NCBI RefSeq assembly: GCF_009796805.1
Contig: NZ_CP047029.1
Span: 1,663,501 to 1,727,500 of the forward strand
Direction of reading: 5' to 3'
Origin: Algibacter sp. L1A34
Lineage (GTDB): Bacteria; Bacteroidota; Bacteroidia; Flavobacteriales; Flavobacteriaceae
Length of the DNA: 64,000 bases
Shown: positions 11,061 through 18,451 of the stretch, one piece after another
How the letters are laid out: each line of letters starts with the position of its first letter
How positions within the stretch are numbered: position 1 is the stretch's first letter
Notes under the pieces: generated by a model
What the model was told of the DNA's origin: nothing
What the model saw: only the letters and a program-made list of their open reading frames with translations
Databases searched by the model: none
Position numbers and translations under genes: made by a program

Positions 11061-12074
11061 ATGAACACAATTATGAAAAAAATTATTACACTTTCGATGC
11101 TTTTTGTTGCTGCAATAGGCTTTGCTCAAGAAGATGAATCAAAATTATCAATAAGTGGTAGTGTTGATGCTTACTACAGAACTGTTTTAACGGCATCGGA
11201 TGTTGGATCTCCTGCAACTGAGTCTTCATTTGCTGACCAAACAGGTTTTGCATTAGGAATGGCTAACATTATTGCTTCTTATGATGGGGCAACAACTGGT
11301 ATGGTAGCAGATTTAGCTTTCGGAACTAGAGGTCTGCAAGCAGTAGGATCGGGTTCAGATGTTTTTATTAATCAATTATATGCTTACTGGAATGTATCTG
11401 AAAGCACAACTTTAACAATGGGTCGTTTTAATACGTACTTAGGTTATGAGGTGATTTCTCCAGTTGGAAACTTTAACTATAGTACATCTTATATGTTCTC
11501 TTATGGTCCGTTTTCTCATGTTGGTTTAAAAGCAGATTTTGCTTTATCTGATGATTTTAGCTTAATGGCTGCCTTAATGAATGTTACTGATGTTAATAAT
11601 AATATGACAGGTGATTATGCTTTAGGTGCTCAATTAGGATACTCTGGACAATTCTTAAACTTTTATTATGATGGTGGTGCAGGTATTGGTTTTGAAGTAG
11701 ACTATACAGGTGGTTTTGATTTATCTGATGATTTCTTTTTAGGAATAAATGCTGCTTACCAAGATAATGATGGTGCTGGTTTTTACGGTGCTGCATTATA
11801 CCCTCAATTAGCAACTTCTGATTCTTTTACAGTAGGATTAAGAGCAGAATATTTTCAACAACTTGAAGATGGAGGAGTTTTAGGAAACTTACCAGCTGAT
11901 GAGAGTATTTTAGGTGTTACATTAACAGGTAGTTATACTTTAGAAAACTTAATTATTAAGCCTGAATTACGTTTAGATAGTGCTTCTGAAGATGTAATTA
12001 ACTTTCCAGATAGTGATGGGGTAGCTTCTAAAAGTTTAGCTGCATTTACTTTAGCTGCGATTTACTCTTTCTAA
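11061..12074 (+). CDS. outer-membrane beta-barrel porin linked to ammonium transport
   Basis: 337 residues. A Sec signal peptide (MKKIITLSMLFVAAIGFAQ, cleaved near AQ-E) is followed by alternating polar/aromatic strands throughout (SISGSVDAYYRT, TLTMGRFNTYLGYEV, FTVGLRAEYFQQ) and a final aromatic residue in AAIYSF, the usual barrel-assembly signal. It resembles the OmpL47/porin-like barrels often found in front of amt genes in Bacteroidota. Likely role: letting ammonium or small nitrogen compounds across the outer membrane; this is inferred from position. Start: either the ATG at 11061 or that at 11073 gives a sound signal peptide. Confidence 0.8.
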   Translation: MNTIMKKIITLSMLFVAAIGFAQEDESKLSISGSVDAYYRTVLTASDVGSPATESSFADQTGFALGMANIIASYDGATTGMVADLAFGTRGLQAVGSGSDVFINQLYAYWNVSESTTLTMGRFNTYLGYEVISPVGNFNYSTSYMFSYGPFSHVGLKADFALSDDFSLMAALMNVTDVNNNMTGDYALGAQLGYSGQFLNFYYDGGAGIGFEVDYTGGFDLSDDFFLGINAAYQDNDGAGFYGAALYPQLATSDSFTVGLRAEYFQQLEDGGVLGNLPADESILGVTLTGSYTLENLIIKPELRLDSASEDVINFPDSDGVASKSLAAFTLAAIYSF

Positions 12075-12089
12075 GCTTTAAAATATTAT

Positions 12090-12118
12090 AAATCCCTGCT
12101 TAAACCAAGCAGGGATTT
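12090..12118 (+). terminator. hairpin between porin and first amt gene (attenuator or weak terminator)
   Basis: 12-bp perfect stem AAATCCCTGCTT / AAGCAGGGATTT with loop AAACC, but only three T at the 3' end. It lies 38 nt before the amt ATG and could reduce read-through or protect the porin mRNA 3' end. Confidence 0.55.
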
Positions 12119-12155
12119 AATAGTGCTATTATTAACTAACCAAAAAAAATATAAT

Positions 12156-13448
12156 ATGATGTCAATATTAAATTTACCTTTATTAATTCAGGATACTGCT
12201 GCTATCGAGGGCGATATGGGAATGCTGTGGATGCTTATCTCAGGTATTCTGGTGTTCTTTATGCAAGCCGGGTTTTTCTTAGTAGAGTCAGGGATGACGG
12301 ATTCTAAGAATGCCGTAAACATCGCCATGAAAAACTTCCTAGATATTGCTGTAGGTTCTTTAGCCTTCTGGTTTATAGGATACTCTTTAATGTACGGAGC
12401 AGATCAAGGTGGTGGATTTTTTCACTGGGGAGGCTTTATATTCTCTCAAGGCGCTGCCGATTTATTCTTCCAAACTGTATTTGCTGCAACCGCTGCAACT
12501 ATTGTTTCTGGAGCTATAGCCGGAAGAACAAAATTTACAACGTACGCTATTTTTAGTGTTGTTTTAACTGCATTCATTTATCCAATCGCTGGTGGTTGGG
12601 AATGGAATGGTGGTTGGTTAAACAATACCGATGGAATTATGCCTGCTGAATTTATCGATTTTGCTGGATCGTCTATTGTTCACTCTGTGGGTGGATGGGC
12701 TGCACTTGTTGCTGCTTGGATGGTAGGTCCTAGAATTGGGAAGTTCTTAGATGGTAAACCTGTTGAAATGCACGGTCATAACCAAATGTACGCTACTTTA
12801 GGTGTGTTTATTCTTTGGTTAGGATGGTTTGGTTTTAACGGTGGTTCTCAATTAGCTTGGGGTGGAGATGATGCTGTTGCTGCTTCTCAAGTTGTTTTAG
12901 TAACTAACTTAGCGGCTTCTGCTGGTGCTTTAGGTGCTTTGCTTTTAACTTGGTTTAAAAATGGAAAACCAAACTTAAGTATGACTTTAAATGGAGCGCT
13001 TGCTGGTTTAGTAAGTATTACTGCTGGTTGTGGTAACATGAGCGAAGGCGGTGCTGTATTAGCTGGTCTTGTTGGTGGTATACTTGTTGTATTTGCAATT
13101 GGTTTTGTTGAAAAAACATTAAAAATTGATGATGCTGTAGGTGCTATTTCAGTACACGGTGTTTGTGGTGCTTGGGGGACTTTAGTTATTGGTCTTTGGG
13201 GTGTTGATGGTGATGCTGGAATTGGAATATTTAATGGTGGAGGTGCTGCTCAATTAGGCGCACAAGCTATCGGAGTTTTAGCATATGCTGCATGGGCTAT
13301 TGGATTATCTTTTATTTTCTTAGGAATTATGAAAAAGATATGGGGATTAAGAGTTTCTGAAAAAGAAGAAATTGATGGTCTTGACTGGTACGAACATGGA
13401 TCTATCGCTTACCCTGGTAAGAGACAAAGAGAAATTGAAGAAGAATAA
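12156..13448 (+). CDS. amt: ammonium transporter (Amt family), first copy
   Basis: About 430 residues and roughly eleven membrane helices. The twin-histidine pore is present: DFAGSSIVHSVGGWAALVA (first His) and AISVHGVCGAWGTL (second His), together with the phenylalanine-rich gate region and the WLGWFGFNGGS signature of the family. The C-terminal tail LRVSEKEEIDGLDWYEHGS is the element that contacts PII proteins. Imports ammonium across the inner membrane; the PII gene downstream is the probable gate. An in-frame GTG at 12123 exists but would overlap the hairpin region; the ATG pair at 12156/12159 is the natural start. Confidence 0.95.
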   Translation: MMSILNLPLLIQDTAAIEGDMGMLWMLISGILVFFMQAGFFLVESGMTDSKNAVNIAMKNFLDIAVGSLAFWFIGYSLMYGADQGGGFFHWGGFIFSQGAADLFFQTVFAATAATIVSGAIAGRTKFTTYAIFSVVLTAFIYPIAGGWEWNGGWLNNTDGIMPAEFIDFAGSSIVHSVGGWAALVAAWMVGPRIGKFLDGKPVEMHGHNQMYATLGVFILWLGWFGFNGGSQLAWGGDDAVAASQVVLVTNLAASAGALGALLLTWFKNGKPNLSMTLNGALAGLVSITAGCGNMSEGGAVLAGLVGGILVVFAIGFVEKTLKIDDAVGAISVHGVCGAWGTLVIGLWGVDGDAGIGIFNGGGAAQLGAQAIGVLAYAAWAIGLSFIFLGIMKKIWGLRVSEKEEIDGLDWYEHGSIAYPGKRQREIEEE

Positions 13449-13470
13449 AATATGTTATAATTTATAAATA

Positions 13471-13505
13471 TCCAAAAAGATGCCTGAACAAGGCATCTTT
13501 TTGGA
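13471..13505 (+). terminator. hairpin terminator after the first amt gene
   Basis: 15-bp perfect stem TCCAAAAAGATGCCT / AGGCATCTTTTTGGA with loop GAACA. The T5 run is inside the stem, so termination may be partial and tune expression of the PII gene and second amt. Confidence 0.65.
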
Positions 13506-13598
13506 CGTTTATAACTATTTGAGAAACCACTTGAATTCTAGTTTATAGAACTTAAATATTTTTTACTTTAACGAACTAAACTTATTAAGAATTAAATT

Positions 13599-13937
13599 AT
13601 GAAAAAAATTGAAGCGATTATTAGAAAATCTAAATACCGTGTAGTTAAAGAAGCTTTGCATGAAATAGGTGTTATCTTTTTTTCTTATTGGGACGTAACC
13701 GGTCTTGGAAATGAGAAGGAAGGGCATGTTTATCGTGGTGTTAGTTATAGCACTAGTGATATACAGCGTAGATATCTTTCCATTGTTGTAAACGATGATT
13801 TTGCTGATGCAACAGTACAAACAATTATTGATTCTGCAGGAACAGGAGAAGTTGGCGATGGCAAAATATTTGTATCCGATGTACAGGAATGCTACCGTAT
13901 AAGAACCGGTGAAAAAGGAAGCGACACATTAAAATAA
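13599..13937 (+). CDS. glnK: PII family nitrogen regulatory protein (GlnK type)
   Basis: 112 residues, the normal PII size: starts MKKIEAIIRKSKYRVVKEAL and ends with the B/C-loop block GTGEVGDGKIFVSDVQECYRIRTGE. Senses ATP/ADP and 2-oxoglutarate and closes Amt channels by inserting its T-loop. By ungapped comparison with E. coli GlnB, the T-loop is one residue shorter, the uridylylated tyrosine is retained (Tyr50 in RGVSYS), but the 2-oxoglutarate residues Gln39 and Lys58 correspond to Glu39 and Arg57. It lies between two amt genes, 21 nt before the second, which makes Amt control its likely job. Confidence 0.93.
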   Translation: MKKIEAIIRKSKYRVVKEALHEIGVIFFSYWDVTGLGNEKEGHVYRGVSYSTSDIQRRYLSIVVNDDFADATVQTIIDSAGTGEVGDGKIFVSDVQECYRIRTGEKGSDTLK

Positions 13938-13958
13938 TTATAGACTTAAACTAATAAC

Positions 13959-15191
13959 ATGGAATTACTTACAATAAATAATGTATGGATGATGATCTGT
14001 ACGGCTTTAGTTTTCTTTATGCATACAGGTTTTGCATTTTTAGAAATTGGACTAACGAGACAGAAAAATACATTAAACATATTATTTAAAAATATTTTTA
14101 TCGTTACTATTGGCTTACTCTTATATTGTTTAGTGGGCTTTAATTTAATGTATCCTGGTTTTGCTGAAGGTTCTGCAGGGATTTTTGGTTTTGCCGGCTT
14201 TGGATTAGATTCTCCATTAACAGCAGAAGGTGCTTTAGATTTAACATATAATGAAGGGTATACATATTGGACAGACTTTTTATTTCAAGGTATGTTTGCT
14301 GCAACTGCTGCAACTATTGTTTCTGGAGCCGTTGCCGAACGTATGAAAATTGGACCATTCATGATTTTTACTATAATCTACGTTGGATTTGTATATCCAA
14401 TAGCTGGATCATGGAAATGGGGTGGCGGATTTTTAGATCAACTTGGTTTTTACGATTTCGCAGGTTCTACTTTAGTTCACTCTGTAGGTGGTTGGGCGGC
14501 ATTAGTTGCTGTTTTCTTATTAGGTCCTCGTATCGGGAAATTTAAAAATGGAAAGCCACAGGCTATTCCTGGCCATAATATACCTTTAGCAACCGCAGGT
14601 GTTTTAATCCTTTGGTTAGGGTGGTTTGGTTTTAATGGAGGTTCTGTGCTTTCGGCTAATCCAGAATTAACATCTTTAACATTAGTAACTACCTGTTTAG
14701 CTGCTTCTGCTGGTGGTATTGTTGCTGCTTTGTTTACTTTTTTAAAATACAAAAACCTAGATTTAACCATGTTTTTAAATGGTATTTTAGGTGGTTTGGT
14801 AGGTATTACTGCAGGAGCAGATGTTATGACGCCTACTAGTGCTATTATTATTGGTGCTATTGCAGGTGTACTTATTGTGTTAGCTGTTAGTTGTGTTGAT
14901 GCTTTAAAACTTGATGATCCAGTTGGTGCTATTGCTGTGCATTTAATTTGTGGTATTTGGGGAACTTTAGCAGTTGGTATATTTTCAACCAACCCAGAAC
15001 ATAACTTTATGGCGCAATTAATTGGTGTGGCTTGTTATGCTGGTTTTTGTTTAATAACCTCGTTTATTATTATATTTACATTGAAGAAGGTTGTTGGTAT
15101 TCGCGTTTCTGAGAAAGAAGAACTTGAAGGTTTGGATTCTCATGAGCATGGAATGGAAGCATATCCTGATTTTAGATCTAACGATCATTAA
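13959..15191 (+). CDS. amt: ammonium transporter (Amt family), second copy
   Basis: 410 residues, again about eleven membrane helices, with both pore histidines (FAGSTLVHSVGGWAALVAVF and AIAVHLICGIWGTLAVG), ILWLGWFGFNGGS, and the PII-contacting tail IRVSEKEELEGLDSHEHG. It starts 21 nt after the PII gene, so the two are co-transcribed. It differs clearly from the first copy (shorter N-terminus, an extra segment ALDLTYNEGYTYWTDF), so it is a diverged paralogue and not a recent duplicate. Confidence 0.95.
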   Translation: MELLTINNVWMMICTALVFFMHTGFAFLEIGLTRQKNTLNILFKNIFIVTIGLLLYCLVGFNLMYPGFAEGSAGIFGFAGFGLDSPLTAEGALDLTYNEGYTYWTDFLFQGMFAATAATIVSGAVAERMKIGPFMIFTIIYVGFVYPIAGSWKWGGGFLDQLGFYDFAGSTLVHSVGGWAALVAVFLLGPRIGKFKNGKPQAIPGHNIPLATAGVLILWLGWFGFNGGSVLSANPELTSLTLVTTCLAASAGGIVAALFTFLKYKNLDLTMFLNGILGGLVGITAGADVMTPTSAIIIGAIAGVLIVLAVSCVDALKLDDPVGAIAVHLICGIWGTLAVGIFSTNPEHNFMAQLIGVACYAGFCLITSFIIIFTLKKVVGIRVSEKEELEGLDSHEHGMEAYPDFRSNDH

Positions 15192-15231
15192 ATTCGAACT
15201 ATTTAACTAATCACTTATATTTTTTAATTGA

Positions 15232-15267
15232 AGGGTGTTTTGCTTTATGTGAAACACCCTTTTTTTT
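15232..15267 (+). terminator. rho-independent terminator of the ammonium operon
   Basis: Stem AGGGTGTTT / AAACACCCT (15232-15240 / 15252-15260), followed by seven T. Confidence 0.85.
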
Positions 15268-15400
15268 GTTTGAAATTTATTGATTACGATTTTGTGTTTT
15301 ATGAATGATTTTTAATATTTTGATCACGCGTACTTTTATATAGTTTAAGGAGTAGAGGTTTTAGCTTTTGATAGCCTATGTAAACCATAGCTGCAATCTA

Positions 15401-15498
15401 TGCGCAAGGGATAGCAGTGGAAAGCCCACAGCTGCACCAATGGTAATTGGGGTGGCGAGGACTTGCAGCGAATAGCCCGACCCAAAGGGTTGCGCCCA
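15401..15498 (+). repeat. dispersed structured repeat, copy A (variant closing stem)
   Basis: In the 381-nt gap between the second amt and ppc. Begins GCGCAAGGGATAGCAG and ends AGCCCGACCC AAA GGGTTGCGCCC. The ends pair as GCGCAA/TTGCGC, where the other copies have GCGTTA/TAACGC: both sides changed together. The 3' hairpin is ACCC-AAA-GGGT. The 100 nt between the amt terminator and this element hold nothing recognisable. Confidence 0.65.
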
Positions 15499-15520
15499 AA
15501 AACACAAACTTATTTGAATT

Positions 15521-15549
15521 AAAAAAGCCCCCTATTTTAGGAGGCTTTT
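15521..15549 (-). terminator. rho-independent terminator of ppc
   Basis: On the minus strand a stem AAAAGCC-CCTA type (arms 15522-15534 and 15538-15549, one mismatch) is followed by six T, 24 nt after the ppc stop. Confidence 0.75.
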
Positions 15550-15572
15550 ACTTGTTTTATGTAAACTTTATA

Positions 15573-16934
15573 TTATGCTGAGTTTCTACTTGCATTAATG
15601 TTTCCGAATAATGAACGTGTAACAATTTTTTCAAATATTTTAATTTGTTCTTCGTCACGAACTTCGGCTTTTTCTAATTCTTGAATCTTTTTAAGGGCGT
15701 ATTGCTGTATAGTAAGCAATGGAAGCACGATAGATTCACGAACTTGAATAGAGGCACGGCCTGCAGGCTCATTCTCCATAAGTTCTTTGTAGCCTGTTAG
15801 CTTAAGTAATAAGGCTTTAGTGGATAAATACTCGTTATGAATAATATCCCAAAAGGCTCCAAACTCTTCGTCTTTGGACATGTATTTTGTTAAATCGAAA
15901 AACGATTTTGTTAAAGACATCATACTGTTTTCTAACAGTGTTTTAAAGAATTTTGAGTTGTTATACAGTTGCTCAACTTTATGAAATTCACCACGATCTT
16001 CGTATGCTTTTAATGCTTTACCTACACCAAAGAAACCTGGTACGTTTTGTTTTAACTGACTCCAAGAGCCTACAAAAGGAATGGCTCTTAAATCTGAAAA
16101 GACTAACTTATCTGAACTTCCTCGTTTTGATGGACGCGAACCAATATTTGTTTTAGCATAGTATTTTAAAGTACTCATGCGTTCCAAATACGGGATAAAC
16201 ATGTCGTGACTTTTAAAATCTTTATAAGCGGTGTAGCTTGTTTCGGCTAGATCGTTCATTACAACTTTATCTTCTTGGCTCATGGCTTCGTTGTTTTTAC
16301 CAAGTCGGTTAGAGATGCCAGAACTTATTAATTGTTCTAAATTGTATTGAGATGATTCTAAGGTTCCGAAATTAGAACTAATAGTTTGCCCTTGTATGGT
16401 TAATTGTACTTCTTTATCCTCGATTGTTGGACCTAAAGATGAGTAGAATTGGTGTGTTTTTCCACCACCACGTGCTGGGGGGCCACCACGACCATCAAAG
16501 AAAATGGCTGTAATACCGTGTTCTCTAGAAATGGTAGTTAAGCGTTCTTTTGCTTTGTAAATTCCCCAGTTTGCCATAAGGTATCCACCATCTTTTGTAC
16601 CGTCAGAGAAGCCTAACATTATAGTTTGCTTGTTATCTCGTTTTTCTAAATGTGCGCGATATGTAGGGTTGTTGTATAACTGTTCCATAACGCCTGCAGC
16701 GTTTTCTAAATCTGGAATGGTTTCAAAAAGAGGAGCAACATCCACCGTTAAATCATCTTTAAACGCTACTAATTTTAGCATAGCAAAAAGTTGCATAACG
16801 TTTAAGGCGGTTTGGTTGTTACTAATTATGTATCGGTTTGCACCGCGTTCACCATTTGTTTTTTGGATTTTTTTGATGGCTTTAATGGTTTTAAGCGTAT
16901 TGCTTACCATTTCGTCTTCAAAAAAAAACATCAA
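15573..16934 (-). CDS. ppc: phosphoenolpyruvate carboxylase, C-terminal part (frame 2 of a split gene)
   Basis: This 453-codon frame carries the C-terminal half of PEP carboxylase. It includes MLGFSDGTKDGGYLMANW, the catalytic glycine-rich loop FFDGRGGPPARGGG with its conserved arginines, and the ESSQYNLEQL and YKELMENEP blocks. The end (NASRNSA) replaces the usual xNTG tail. Translation cannot really start at the ATG at 16934, because upstream residues of the same enzyme are encoded in the other frame; the two frames overlap by 17 nt at a run of nine T (mRNA sense). With eight T the product would be one protein of about 860 residues, normal for the family. Either a sequencing/real indel, or slippage. 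Confidence 0.85.
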   Translation of the reverse strand: MMFFFEDEMVSNTLKTIKAIKKIQKTNGERGANRYIISNNQTALNVMQLFAMLKLVAFKDDLTVDVAPLFETIPDLENAAGVMEQLYNNPTYRAHLEKRDNKQTIMLGFSDGTKDGGYLMANWGIYKAKERLTTISREHGITAIFFDGRGGPPARGGGKTHQFYSSLGPTIEDKEVQLTIQGQTISSNFGTLESSQYNLEQLISSGISNRLGKNNEAMSQEDKVVMNDLAETSYTAYKDFKSHDMFIPYLERMSTLKYYAKTNIGSRPSKRGSSDKLVFSDLRAIPFVGSWSQLKQNVPGFFGVGKALKAYEDRGEFHKVEQLYNNSKFFKTLLENSMMSLTKSFFDLTKYMSKDEEFGAFWDIIHNEYLSTKALLLKLTGYKELMENEPAGRASIQVRESIVLPLLTIQQYALKKIQELEKAEVRDEEQIKIFEKIVTRSLFGNINASRNSA

Positions 16935-18165
16935 TATCTATTTTATCACCACTTACTTCCGAAAGAATTTGAACTTGTTCTTCGTCTGATAATTTATGAT
17001 AGTTTTTAGGAAATGATGGGTGGTTTTTTTCAATTAAATTATCAATAACCGTAGTAAACACCGTGTGGTGAATACGGCTATCTTGCCTGATATCTAAAGA
17101 TGCAAAATTGAACCCGAACAGATGGATTTTATTAATTAAGCTATTAATTTCGTGAATGTAAAGTGACTGATGGTCGGCTTTAATTATGTCTCTAATGTTT
17201 AATAACTCTCTAAGAAGCTCTTTAGCGGTTATCGTTTTTTCGGTTTTTAAGTTTATACTGTAATTGTATAAAATAGTTTCAAGCTTAATAATACGCTCTT
17301 CTACACCTCTAAACGTTAGTTTACGTCTTAAGTTTCTAAGATCGGCATAGTATTTTTTAAGTATAGATTGTTTTAATTTATTAGCAACTTTTACCGTAGT
17401 GTTTGGTTTAACAAAAGGGTTTCCGTCTCTATCTCCACCTGGCCAAAAGCCAATGTTTATTATTTCGTTATGCTTTTTAGTATCGTCGTAAATATTTGTT
17501 TGGATATAGTTGTAAATATCTCCAAACGATTCGTAAAACACATTTTCTAAATACCAAATTAAGCTTTTAGCTTCATGGTAAGGTGTTGGTTTTTCACGTT
17601 TAAAAAATGGTGTTTTTCCTAATTGTGCAAACAAATCGTTAATACCGTTTAGGTTGTTTTCTTTTACAGCGTTAGATAAATCGGTAATAATACCTAAAAC
17701 AGAACCTGGGTAAAATTGTGTTGGGTGAGCCGTTAAAACAATGCGGACTTTAAACTCTTCAAGATAATCTTGAAGTGCTTCTAATTGGTTTTCCGAAGTG
17801 GCCGTTTCTTTAAGGTTTCTAAGTGTTCCAATACCATCCATATTATTTACAATAGGGAAGGCGGCATCTTCAACAGCATCAAACAATACTACTTGACGCT
17901 CTATGTATTGAATAAAACGAAACAAAAGGTTTATTTGACTTTCTTCAGACCTACGACCTTGATATTTTTTAAAAAACGTATTTACAATGGTTGTTGGGTC
18001 GTCACCTTGCTGAAATCCTTTTTCGCAAGTTTCGTGAAACAACGGCAGTAATACGCCAGTTTTTGTTATAGTATCAAATGGTAATGTCATAAAAATACTA
18101 TTGTAAATTTGGTATTTAGACAACACACTTTGATTAAATCGTGTTAATTTTGGCTCTACAGACAT
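16918..18165 (-). CDS. ppc: phosphoenolpyruvate carboxylase, N-terminal part (frame 1 of a split gene)
   Basis: 415 codons ending at a TGA formed by the T9 run: IDIDVFF-stop. It holds the first catalytic centre, VRIVLTAHPTQ with His147, and GFWPGGDRDGNPFV, both invariant in PEP carboxylases (PEP + bicarbonate to oxaloacetate, replenishing the TCA cycle). Reading directly on with one T removed gives DVFFEDEMVSNTLKTIK, continuous with the downstream part. The truncated product alone would lack the Arg/Gly loop and should be inactive. Gene stands alone on the minus strand, divergent from the unknown gene at 18452. Confidence 0.88.
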   Translation of the reverse strand: MSVEPKLTRFNQSVLSKYQIYNSIFMTLPFDTITKTGVLLPLFHETCEKGFQQGDDPTTIVNTFFKKYQGRRSEESQINLLFRFIQYIERQVVLFDAVEDAAFPIVNNMDGIGTLRNLKETATSENQLEALQDYLEEFKVRIVLTAHPTQFYPGSVLGIITDLSNAVKENNLNGINDLFAQLGKTPFFKREKPTPYHEAKSLIWYLENVFYESFGDIYNYIQTNIYDDTKKHNEIINIGFWPGGDRDGNPFVKPNTTVKVANKLKQSILKKYYADLRNLRRKLTFRGVEERIIKLETILYNYSINLKTEKTITAKELLRELLNIRDIIKADHQSLYIHEINSLINKIHLFGFNFASLDIRQDSRIHHTVFTTVIDNLIEKNHPSFPKNYHKLSDEEQVQILSEVSGDKIDIDVFF

Positions 18166-18402
18166 GATTTTGTTTCTATTCTAGAATTAAAACATAAAAG
18201 TACTAAAGCAATTCTTAATCATAGCAGGCTGTGTAAAGTTTTATTAATTTTTGTTGTTTGTAGATTTCTTATTATGAATAATTAAAAAAAAAGTTAATTA
18301 TGTCATATTGTTTATAATAAAGTGGGGTAGAATAAATGTTTTTCTTAGCTGCTATGGTTAGAACAAAATCATTTTAACGGTTTAAAAGTATGATATATGT
18401 CA

Positions 18403-18433
18403 TTTTTATGCGCCTATTCCTGTTGTACTTTTG
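18403..18433 (+). promoter_or_regulatory. candidate promoter of the unknown Cys-rich protein gene
   Basis: TACTTTTG (18426-18433) matches the -7 consensus TAnnTTTG exactly; the -33 element (TTTA near 18405) is weak. About 18 nt remain before the ATG, a very short leader. Confidence 0.4.
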
Positions 18434-18451
18434 TTGATTAATTGACTTAAC

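Noticed and set aside
11593-11814. 73-codon antisense frame inside the porin gene
   Set aside because: His/Asn-rich low-complexity translation mirrors the porin's Asp/Gly-rich codons; shadow frame.
14477-14992. 171-codon antisense frame inside the second amt gene
   Set aside because: Product of a long real gene read backwards; Pro/Ala-rich without any motif.
15192-15572. tRNA or riboswitch in the GC-richer gap after the second amt gene
   Set aside because: No cloverleaf or TPsiC-arm; the GC-rich part is explained by repeat copy A.
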